From contig QMPB01000159.1 of the NCBI GenBank assembly GCA_003648395.1, positions 1 to 8,545 of the forward strand: DNA of 8,545 bases, written 5' to 3'. The notes beneath the pieces are model-generated. The model did not search any database and had not been told where the DNA came from. It was given only the letters and a program-made list of their open reading frames with translations. This DNA comes from Bacteroidota bacterium (GTDB taxonomy: Bacteria; Bacteroidota; Bacteroidia; Bacteroidales; UBA1556). Within the stretch, counting starts at the first letter, position 1. Each line of letters starts with the position of its first letter. The position numbers were made by a program, and so were the translations under genes. Below are positions 1 through 6,639 of the stretch, one piece after another.

Positions 1-994
1 AGGAAGTATTAATGGTGGTTGCAATACGATTTCTTTTAGCACAGGGCTTATTACTTCTTCTACCGATTTTTATATTAAAGCAACAAATACAGGCTGTACT
101 GTGGTTTTAGATACAATAATAAGCCTGAATCCAAATAGTGGAGCATCATCTAATTATTACGATACCATTAATGTATGTTTAAACGAATCCATATTAATTA
201 ATGGAAACTTATACTATCCACCAGCATCTATTATTGATTCGTTGCTAAGTGTAGCCGGTTGCGATAGTATAAATCATACAACTCTATTGGCAATAGCACT
301 ACCACAAATAACCCTTGGCAATGACACCTTAATTTGCAATGGCGATAGTATAAATCTTCAAATACCTTCTACTTTATCAAATATAATATGGAGCACAGGT
401 AGCAATCAGCCTAGTATATGGGCGAATACAGCAGGGCAGTATTGGGTAGTAGCAAGTGATACAATGTGTAGTAATTCGGATACCATTAATATAAATAATT
501 CATCCACAACTATTATCGATATAAACGATACAAGCTTTTGTATTGGCTATAAATGGTTAATTACTTTGCCCACACAAAATCAGTATCAATGGTTTAATGG
601 GAGCACTAATAATTCTATTGTTATAGTTGATTCTGGAGATTATTGGGTAAACATTACTGACAAATGCAAAACCTATAAGGATTATTTTTCCGTACACACT
701 ATTGATTGCTATTGCCAAATTACAATACCAAATGCGTTTACTCCCAATGGTGATGGAATAAATGATGTATTTTTTCCGGTTATTAACTGCAGATTGGATA
801 TATACCGCTTATATATTTTTAATAGATGGGGCGATCTAATATTTGAGTCTTTTAATCAAGACGAAACATGGGATGGGCGCTATAAGGGCAGCGATGTTAC
901 AGATGGTGTTTATTTTTATCGCATGGAATACCTTCATGAAGAAACTAACGAAAATGAAGATTATAAAACAGGCAGTGTTACTATTCTAAGATAA
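1..994 (+). CDS. C-terminal part of a secreted Ig-like-repeat protein with type B (gliding-motility-associated) T9SS sorting domain; 5' end outside window
   Basis: The frame is open from base 2 to the TAA at 992-994, giving 330 visible residues with no stop, so the gene enters from the left edge. A GTG at 101 is only an internal valine codon. Visible modules, in order: a Cys-containing unit ending in CDSI (about nt 161-280), typical of repeats in large Bacteroidota surface proteins; an Ig/PKD-like unit with LGNDTLICNGDS, WSTGS and GQYWV (about nt 311-490); a second similar unit with WFNGS and GDYWV (about nt 530-700); and a C-terminal domain of about 90 residues (nt 716-991) with IPNAFTPNGDGINDVF, FNRWGDLIFES, WDG and DGVYFY. 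That last set is the hallmark of the CHU_C/type B sorting domain, which in this family directs export through the type IX system to the cell surface. Function is probably adhesion or surface structure; that is inferred from architecture only. Ligand and full length cannot be seen. It converges on rodA with only 3 bases between the stop codons. Confidence 0.93.
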   Translation, partial: GSINGGCNTISFSTGLITSSTDFYIKATNTGCTVVLDTIISLNPNSGASSNYYDTINVCLNESILINGNLYYPPASIIDSLLSVAGCDSINHTTLLAIALPQITLGNDTLICNGDSINLQIPSTLSNIIWSTGSNQPSIWANTAGQYWVVASDTMCSNSDTININNSSTTIIDINDTSFCIGYKWLITLPTQNQYQWFNGSTNNSIVIVDSGDYWVNITDKCKTYKDYFSVHTIDCYCQITIPNAFTPNGDGINDVFFPVINCRLDIYRLYIFNRWGDLIFESFNQDETWDGRYKGSDVTDGVYFYRMEYLHEETNENEDYKTGSVTILR

Positions 995-997
995 TTT

Positions 998-2260
998 TTA
1001 TAACAAATTCATTCTTTCAGCATCTTGCCTTATAAATATAAATAGTAGAATGGTAAATGCCCATAATGAAGAGCCGCCATAGCTAAAGAATGGCAAGGGA
1101 ATTCCTATGGTAGGCAGCAGCCCTAAAACCATTCCAACATTAATTGTAAAATGGAAAAACAATACTGAGGCTACGCCATATCCATAATATTTTGCAAAGC
1201 TAGATCGCTGTCTTTCGGCAACAAAAATAAGCCTTGAAAGTAGTGCAACAAACAGTAAAACAACTCCTGCAGCTCCAATAAAACCCCACTCCTCGCCAAC
1301 TGTACAGAAAATAAAATCTGTACTCTGCTCAGGTACAAAATCAAATTTTGTTTGAGTACCTTTCAGAAATCCTTTTCCAGTAAATTCTCCAGAGCCAATT
1401 GCAATTTTGGATTGATGTACATTATATCCAGCACCATAGGGGTCGTCTTTAAGCCCCAGCAATACTTCAATACGATCTTGCTGATGCGGCTGTAACTTAT
1501 TAAAGCCCGCACCTACTGAGAATATAAATCCTGAGCTAATTATAAAAACGGCTAACAATCTCATAATAGCAGAAAATCCCTTTCTCATAAAATAATACAA
1601 GCCTGCAAGCAAACTAAATATAACACCTGTAAGTATTATCTGCTCTTGTAGTGTATTAAATACAAGTGCTAATATTGCTAATATAACCATAACAAAACCC
1701 ACTCCAAACACACCTCCAGGCAAACCCATACGATACAAAACCAGGATAAAAGAAACATAAACCAATGCACTTCCTGTGTCGTTCTGAAGGACAATAAGTG
1801 CCGCCGGCAGAAACATTATTACTCCAGAAATGACTATTTGTTTTAGTTTAAGCTCCTTAATGCCACTCAGAAAGTGAGCAAGAGCAAGAGCTGTGGAATA
1901 TTTCACAAATTCGGCAGGTTGTATTGCAATACTTCCAAACTGAAACCATGATTTAGAACCTGCCACTTCTTTACCAAAAAGCAAAACAGCAATAAGCGTA
2001 AGTATATGGAAACCATATATTAAATACGAGAATTGGTTAAAAAATTTAGGGTCTATAATAAAAATCAATAGAATAAGAATAAATGAAGCTGCTATCCATA
2101 ATAGTTGCTTTCCGTATCGTTGCGACATATCGATAATGCTACTATGATCTTGATTATATACTGCAGCATAAATATTTATCCAGCCAAATAAAACTAGCAG
2201 CAAATAAATACCTATTAGTATCCAATCCAAATTACCAAATGAAAAACCACTCTTTCGCAT
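998..2260 (-). CDS. rodA: RodA, SEDS-family peptidoglycan glycosyltransferase (rod-shape determining)
   Basis: A 420-residue polytopic inner-membrane protein of the RodA/FtsW/SpoVE family, which polymerises lipid II into glycan strands. Family signatures are clear: GSKSWFQFG (101-109, with W105 at the position of the conserved loop tryptophan), QPAEF (114-118), the large extracytoplasmic loop with QDRIEVLLG and DDPYGAGYN (D273 matches the DP-x-G-x-GY aspartate reported as catalytic in RodA), QSKIAIGSGEFTGKG, GTQTKFDFVPEQSTDFIF (301-318), and FFSYGGSS (391-398). About ten hydrophobic segments are visible and the length is normal for the family. The ATG at 2260-2258 overlaps the stop of mrdA by one base, so this start is favoured and translation is probably coupled. 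I call it RodA rather than FtsW because it pairs with PBP2 (mrdA); sequence alone separates the two paralogues less clearly. No intrinsic terminator follows: the stop at 1000-998 lies 3 bases from the convergent gene. Confidence 0.95.
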   Translation of the reverse strand: MRKSGFSFGNLDWILIGIYLLLVLFGWINIYAAVYNQDHSSIIDMSQRYGKQLLWIAASFILILLIFIIDPKFFNQFSYLIYGFHILTLIAVLLFGKEVAGSKSWFQFGSIAIQPAEFVKYSTALALAHFLSGIKELKLKQIVISGVIMFLPAALIVLQNDTGSALVYVSFILVLYRMGLPGGVFGVGFVMVILAILALVFNTLQEQIILTGVIFSLLAGLYYFMRKGFSAIMRLLAVFIISSGFIFSVGAGFNKLQPHQQDRIEVLLGLKDDPYGAGYNVHQSKIAIGSGEFTGKGFLKGTQTKFDFVPEQSTDFIFCTVGEEWGFIGAAGVVLLFVALLSRLIFVAERQRSSFAKYYGYGVASVLFFHFTINVGMVLGLLPTIGIPLPFFSYGGSSLWAFTILLFIFIRQDAERMNLL

Positions 2261-2262
2261 TA
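2258..2262 (-). promoter_or_regulatory. TAATG stop/start overlap between mrdA and rodA
   Basis: On the minus strand the mrdA stop TAA (2262-2260) shares its last base with the rodA ATG (2260-2258). No Shine-Dalgarno-like purine run is obvious just upstream, which is usual in Bacteroidota. The one-base overlap suggests that ribosomes finishing PBP2 reinitiate on RodA, helping to keep the two partners in proportion. The overlap is seen directly; the coupling is inferred. Confidence 0.8.
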
Positions 2263-4089
2263 TTTATGAATTAAATCACCGTTCAACATTCTTTTTTCTA
2301 TCCACTTTTTGTTTTTACTAATCTTTCCTTTCAAATATTTTTCAATCATAAGCCCTGCAATTGGTGCTGCCCACGTACCACCATAACCAGAGTTTTCTAC
2401 AAAAACTGCAATGGCAATCTTGGGATTATCCTTAGGTGCAAATGCAATAAAAACAGAGTGATTCTCGCCGTGAGGATTCTGTACAGTACCTGTTTTTCCA
2501 CATACGGGGATACTATCAATTCTTGCCAAAGTAGCTGTGCCACTCTGGGTAACCTCCTCCATGCCATCAATTACAACATCAAAATATTTTCTATCAATCC
2601 CCACAAAATGCTGTTCGTGGAATTCCTGATTTTCATGAGCTTTATCGCCTAAATAGCTAACAATATGCGGAGTACGATAATAGCCTCTATTAGCAATCCA
2701 AGCCGCCTCATTTGCAAGCTGCAATGGCGTAGCAAGTATTTCGCCCTGCCCAATGGATAATGATATTGTAGTAATTGCATTCCAATGTCCCTTGCCATAG
2801 TATTTGTCATAATACTCAGGCTTAGGGATATTTCCACTGCGCTCGTATGGCAAATCAATACCGTATTTTATACCAAAACCCATACTATTTACATAGGATT
2901 TCCACTTTAAGTAGGCCTCATCGTAAGCCTTATATTTAGGATTATGAATTATACTTTTATATACATTACAATAATAAGCATTGCACGATATCTTTACCGA
3001 TTCCTGTAATGCAATTTTAGGTGTATGCGGATGACATCCAACATGAAGTCCTCCCGAATAAAACCCATTATTACAAGTATAAACAGTCCTTGGCGTTAAA
3101 ACGCCTTCTTGCTGTCCAATTAAAGCTTGTATTAGTTTAAAAGTTGAGCCCGGAGGATATGCCGAAGTCATTGCTCTGTTTAGTAATGGCTTAAAAGTAT
3201 CATTCACTAAAATGGTGTAATTATCGGAACGGATACTTCCTACCATCATATTAGGATTATAATATGGCGAACTAATCATGGAAATTATTTCTCCGGTAGC
3301 AGGCTCAATAGCAACCACAGCACCAATTTTATTAAGCATTAGCTCTTCGCCATACTCTTGTAATACAATATCAAGGCCTGTATATAAGTCTGTACCATTT
3401 ACAGCTTCTACATCATAAATACCATTATGAAAAGCACCCTTGGTTCGGTTAAAAACATCAACCATTAATTTCTCAATACCTTTTTGCCCACGGAGCTTTT
3501 TCTCGTATGATTTCTCTATTCCACTTTTACCAATATAATCGCCCGAAGTATAGAAACTATCCTTTTTAATCTCTTTCCTATTTACCTCGCCAATATAACC
3601 TAGTAAATGTGCTGCACTATGGTGTGGGTACTTTCGTAAAGTACGTGCTTGCACATAGAATCCAGGGTATTGAAATAGCTTTTCTTGTAAATAAGCAGTC
3701 TCCGTTTTAGAAAGCTGTTTTTTAAATACACTAGCCTTTCTACGACTATATCTTCTGGTTTTTTTATACTTTTTCTTATACTCTAATGTATCAATCCCAA
3801 TAGTAGAACAAAAATTTACCATTTTATTGTTATCAACCTGTCCCGGAATTATCATTAAATCAAAAACGGCTTCATTATAAACAATAAGTTTCCCATTTCT
3901 GTCGTATACAAGACCACGAGGAGGATAAATCATCACATCGCGTCTAGTATTGTTTTCTGCAGCCAGTACATATTTATTCTCCACAATTTGCAACTGTATA
4001 AGCCTGATAATAAATATAATACCCACAATAATAAAGAACCCGTACATTACGAATTTCCTATCACGGTATTTGTCTTGGCGCATTATCAT
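2260..4089 (-). CDS. mrdA: Penicillin-binding protein 2 (class B PBP, elongation-specific D,D-transpeptidase)
   Basis: A 609-residue bitopic protein that crosslinks peptidoglycan in the periplasm as the partner of RodA in the elongasome. It has a short basic cytoplasmic end, one membrane segment (about 13-34), then the class B PBP head with PPRG (56-59) and a transpeptidase domain from about 235 to 590. All catalytic motifs are intact: STFK (S315 nucleophile, K318), SCN (368-370) and KTGT (532-535), with GQGE at 447-450. Length is normal. Two in-frame ATGs, at 4089 and 4083, are possible starts; the first is taken here but the second is equally plausible. A Cys/His-rich stretch between the first two motifs (C339, C352, H353, H355, C369, C374) may bind metal. 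In many bacteria mrdA follows mreC and mreD. Here it follows its own intergenic region and an unrelated secreted-protein gene, so mrdA-rodA looks like a stand-alone two-gene operon. Confidence 0.96.
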   Translation of the reverse strand: MIMRQDKYRDRKFVMYGFFIIVGIIFIIRLIQLQIVENKYVLAAENNTRRDVMIYPPRGLVYDRNGKLIVYNEAVFDLMIIPGQVDNNKMVNFCSTIGIDTLEYKKKYKKTRRYSRRKASVFKKQLSKTETAYLQEKLFQYPGFYVQARTLRKYPHHSAAHLLGYIGEVNRKEIKKDSFYTSGDYIGKSGIEKSYEKKLRGQKGIEKLMVDVFNRTKGAFHNGIYDVEAVNGTDLYTGLDIVLQEYGEELMLNKIGAVVAIEPATGEIISMISSPYYNPNMMVGSIRSDNYTILVNDTFKPLLNRAMTSAYPPGSTFKLIQALIGQQEGVLTPRTVYTCNNGFYSGGLHVGCHPHTPKIALQESVKISCNAYYCNVYKSIIHNPKYKAYDEAYLKWKSYVNSMGFGIKYGIDLPYERSGNIPKPEYYDKYYGKGHWNAITTISLSIGQGEILATPLQLANEAAWIANRGYYRTPHIVSYLGDKAHENQEFHEQHFVGIDRKYFDVVIDGMEEVTQSGTATLARIDSIPVCGKTGTVQNPHGENHSVFIAFAPKDNPKIAIAVFVENSGYGGTWAAPIAGLMIEKYLKGKISKNKKWIEKRMLNGDLIHK

Positions 4090-4117
4090 ATTAGGAAGAA
4101 TAATTTGAATTATCTTA

Positions 4118-4148
4118 CAAAAATATACTAAGATTTCATTAGTATAAA
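4118..4148 (-). promoter_or_regulatory. Candidate Bacteroidota-type promoter for mrdA-rodA
   Basis: On the minus strand TATTTTTG (4125-4118) matches the Bacteroidota -7 form TAnnTTTG exactly. TTTA (4148-4145), one mismatch from the -33 TTTG, lies 19 bases upstream, which is the expected spacing. Transcription would start near 4112, about 22 bases before the first mrdA ATG. The region is AT-rich, so a chance match is possible. Confidence 0.55.
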
Positions 4149-4157
4149 GCTCTTTAT
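4144..4157. repeat. Small inverted repeat overlapping the candidate mrdA -33 box
   Basis: ATAAAG-CT-CTTTAT has 6-base arms around a 2-base centre. It covers the proposed -33 element, and a further copy of the half-site with its next base (ATAAAGC) lies at 4173-4179, 29 bases away. This layout would suit an operator, but short AT-rich dyads arise by chance and no regulator is identified. Confidence 0.3.
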
Positions 4158-4240
4158 TATAAAATTATTAACATAAAGCCATTGCATAATTACAAGATCT
4201 TGGCTCCTACAAAAGCCTTAACACGAATAATGAAGTATAA

Positions 4241-4286
4241 AAACAAAAAAATCCTCATAAAAAGATATTTATGAGGATTTTGTTTT
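4241..4286 (-). terminator. Strong intrinsic terminator of the secreted HKD-protein gene (possibly bidirectional)
   Basis: A perfect 14-bp stem (4248-4261 with 4268-4281) encloses a 6-base loop (4262-4267). Reading the minus strand, the hairpin begins 22 bases after the stop codon at 4304 and runs into a T-rich tract (TTTTTT, G, TTTT). The plus-strand side is also T-rich (TTTTGTTTT), so it could stop transcription both ways. It separates this gene from mrdA-rodA and supports independent transcription of the latter. Confidence 0.88.
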
Positions 4287-4303
4287 ACTATATCTAATAC
4301 TAA

Positions 4304-6526
4304 TTATTCGATAATAAGTGAGCTAACAAAAGTTTTATTATTACTTACAACTTGCATTAGGTATGCGCCAGCAGGCAAGTCTGTAGCACTTATTGAAATA
4401 TTGTTTATTCCTGTATTTACAGAGCTTGCTGTATTCCAAACAATTCTACCACTAAGATCATAAATACTAATCTCAACATTCATTGTTTTGTCGGCATCAA
4501 TCTCTAAGTTAAAAGTACCATTACTAGGATTAGGATATACTTTTGCTGAATTTGCAAAGCCAGTTTCCATAATACCTACGTATCTATTTTGATCGTAACG
4601 ATATTTAAAAGCTTGGTAATAAATATTTGCTAAATCTTGATTATCATAAAAAACAAGGGTATTTTCATCATTTTTATTATCAGCGCTATTGCTCCAATTA
4701 TGACTACCTACCAATAATGTTGGAGAAGAAGAAGTTCCTTCATCAGCAACCATAAATTTATGATGCATAATACCTGCCGCCTCATCATCTTCTTGCAAAT
4801 CGTCGCCCAATAAGGTACTTAATAAGCCCCATACTGTTTGCGAGCATTGACCTTCGCTATTTACAATAATTTGAGTTGCCACTGTTCTATCATTTACCGC
4901 ATCTTCTATAGCATAAGCTATATCGCTACGAGTAATAAGCATTGTAGCTATACTCATATTATTATCAGCATTATCAATTGTTCTTATTATTTGAGTATTT
5001 GTTCCATCAGAAGGGCTAAAATAACATTCCACATCCTTGCCTCCAATAATAAACTTATGAGGAGTATTGTCTGCTTTATCAGGGCCAAATTTTCTATCAG
5101 CAACGCTAGGAGTAAGTCCGTCAGAGCCAAACATTTCGTTAAATTCTAGAGTATAAGCTATGGCAAGACTTTTATCTTGTACAATAATCACTGTATTTGG
5201 GTCAGTATTAACTTGCCCATCAGTCATATTAGTTCCACCAGTCCATACTAATGGCACATTATGATTTGTAGAGTGAGCATCAAAAATGATAAATTTATTA
5301 TGCATAATACCATATTCCGATCCTGTTGGATTCGATATTTTCTTTATTTCTGAGCGCACATTCTGAATCCCAGAATTTGCTGCGCTACCATCAAATATCA
5401 TTCTCACATCCACACCTCTATCATAAGCATTATTAAGAGCTGAAGAAATACTTGAGATACCTGTTTCAGTAAAATTATACATTGTAAAATCAATAGACTC
5501 TGTTGCTCTATTAATATAAGCAATAAGAGTATCGTCGATGGCATTAGGCAAAGTGATAGCTAATGGGCCACTAGCAACGCTATGGTCTGCTGGGGTATTA
5601 AAATATGCTATAACATCACCAGAAGAATTACTCTGAGAAACAAATACTTTTATAGGTGAGAATGCTGTATCATTTCCCGAAACACTAAAAGTACGAATAT
5701 ATACAATTTCAGAAGCTGACAAAGTGGTAATATCAACAGAGTGAAGGGTGTCTGTTCCTGTAGAAGGCACAAATGTACCTAAAGCCTCTGTACTACCATA
5801 TTCTGCTTCACTAGTACCACTTATATTTGTTTGCCACTTTACTGTAAGTCCAGTTGTAGAAATACTAAACTCCTCCAAAGGTTTTGTAATCCATATTGAT
5901 GTAGTCATAAAAATATCATTACCATCACGACATAATAACTGAAAGCCATCATTGGGGCTAGTATATGAGTATTGAGTTGCTATTCCAGTAAGATTAACAA
6001 GCCCTGAAGGAATAGTCTGACCTATTAATGGATGATTAGAGCGAACATACATTTTAGATGTTTCGCCATTTGCAGTAAAATTATAACTAGAATTACTTGC
6101 AAATAAACCTCCAGGAGTAGTTGTAAAAACTGCATCATTTATCTTAACTAATTGTCCTTCCACAGAATTATCAATCTGAGCAGGAGTTATCACTACTGGT
6201 GCAGGCATTATATTATTACTATTTAACACAGTATAAGAAGTAACCGGATCTATTTCCATTAATTGGTTATAATCTTTTATTGTCCCTGTAACTTCTACAG
6301 AATCGCCTCTATCAGTTGTTACCATTGAACTACTATATGCAGCTATGCCACCCGTTGCATCTTGGAAATAGCGAATACCACCAAGTTCATTGCCGTTAGT
6401 AATAATTCCTTTTACTGTTACTGTTGCTCCAATACCCAAGGTACGAGCGGAGTCTATACTTATTACCTGCGCAAAAGTAAAACTTGACGCAAAAAGTATG
6501 ATAATTAAAATTAATTGTTGTTTCAT
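4304..6526 (-). CDS. Secreted phospholipase D/nuclease-superfamily (double HKD) protein with OB-fold-like N-terminus and type A T9SS sorting domain
   Basis: A 740-residue exported protein. It opens with a signal peptide (positive start, hydrophobic core, FAQ near residues 18-20). Residues about 22-205 resemble the OB-fold-like region found before extracellular nucleases (TVKGIITNG, YFQDATGGIAAYSS, GDSVEVTGTI, FQLLCRDGNDI). Residues about 211-297 look fibronectin-III-like (LTVKWQTN, SEAEYGSTEALG). Residues about 304-650 hold two phospholipase D-superfamily halves with complete H-x-K-x4-D motifs: H409, K411, D416, followed by GGTN (430-433); and H588, K590, D595, followed by GSHN (607-610). The two motifs should form one active site acting on phosphodiester bonds. 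The C-terminus (about 663-740) is a type A Por sorting domain: VYPNPSNGTF, ISIYDLSGRIV, LPAGAYLMQV. The product is therefore predicted to reach the surface or medium through T9SS. Whether the substrate is nucleic acid or phospholipid is open; the OB-like region favours nucleic acid. It ends at a strong hairpin terminator. No convincing promoter was found upstream. Confidence 0.92.
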   Translation of the reverse strand: MKQQLILIIILFASSFTFAQVISIDSARTLGIGATVTVKGIITNGNELGGIRYFQDATGGIAAYSSSMVTTDRGDSVEVTGTIKDYNQLMEIDPVTSYTVLNSNNIMPAPVVITPAQIDNSVEGQLVKINDAVFTTTPGGLFASNSSYNFTANGETSKMYVRSNHPLIGQTIPSGLVNLTGIATQYSYTSPNDGFQLLCRDGNDIFMTTSIWITKPLEEFSISTTGLTVKWQTNISGTSEAEYGSTEALGTFVPSTGTDTLHSVDITTLSASEIVYIRTFSVSGNDTAFSPIKVFVSQSNSSGDVIAYFNTPADHSVASGPLAITLPNAIDDTLIAYINRATESIDFTMYNFTETGISSISSALNNAYDRGVDVRMIFDGSAANSGIQNVRSEIKKISNPTGSEYGIMHNKFIIFDAHSTNHNVPLVWTGGTNMTDGQVNTDPNTVIIVQDKSLAIAYTLEFNEMFGSDGLTPSVADRKFGPDKADNTPHKFIIGGKDVECYFSPSDGTNTQIIRTIDNADNNMSIATMLITRSDIAYAIEDAVNDRTVATQIIVNSEGQCSQTVWGLLSTLLGDDLQEDDEAAGIMHHKFMVADEGTSSSPTLLVGSHNWSNSADNKNDENTLVFYDNQDLANIYYQAFKYRYDQNRYVGIMETGFANSAKVYPNPSNGTFNLEIDADKTMNVEISIYDLSGRIVWNTASSVNTGINNISISATDLPAGAYLMQVVSNNKTFVSSLIIE

Positions 6527-6599
6527 ATTATTGTATATTTATATTTACTTTATTAATAAATTTTATTCATCTTCCAAATCTCTATATAATCTATTTAAA

Positions 6600-6633
6600 C
6601 TATGTTTCCTTATGTTCCTACTGTGCCTTATGT
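6600..6633 (-). repeat. Short tandem array of 9-bp units in the receptor/HKD-gene spacer
   Basis: On the minus strand three adjacent 9-base units read ACATAAGGC (6633-6625), ACAGTAGGA (6624-6616) and ACATAAGGA (6615-6607), followed by a partial unit AACATAG (6606-6600). It begins 7 bases after the receptor stop codon, in a 113-base spacer (6527-6639) with no gene. It is not a hairpin and has no T tract, so it is not an intrinsic terminator. The rest of the spacer is very AT-rich and shows no clear promoter. The function is unknown; it may be a copy of a dispersed intergenic repeat. Confidence 0.6.
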
Positions 6634-6639
6634 GGTTTA

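Noticed and set aside
101..994. Gene start at GTG 101 for the left-hand gene
   Set aside because: The same frame is open back to base 2 and encodes a continuing Cys-containing repeat-like sequence, so GTG 101 is an internal valine codon of a truncated gene.
998..2260. FtsW instead of RodA
   Set aside because: Both are SEDS proteins, but direct one-base coupling to a PBP2 gene favours RodA; FtsW usually lies in the division/murein (mur) cluster.
2458..2858. Short open frames on both strands inside mrdA (plus 2458-2652, minus 2649-2858)
   Set aside because: Both overlap the intact transpeptidase domain of PBP2 in other frames and show no protein-family features.
3706..3786. Lysine/arginine-rich stretch in PBP2 (about residues 102-128) as a possible DNA-binding or insertion element
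   Set aside because: It lies in the periplasmic head region, in frame with normal family length. Basic stretches there are, from memory, usual in Bacteroidota PBP2.
4838..5149. 103-codon plus-strand open frame inside the HKD-protein gene
   Set aside because: It is antisense to the second half of a well-supported PLD-family domain and has no recognisable motif or start context.
6527..6600. Promoter for the HKD-protein gene
   Set aside because: A TTTG is present on the minus strand at 6578-6575, but no TAnnTTTG element occurs at the right spacing downstream. The very high AT content makes any weaker match meaningless.
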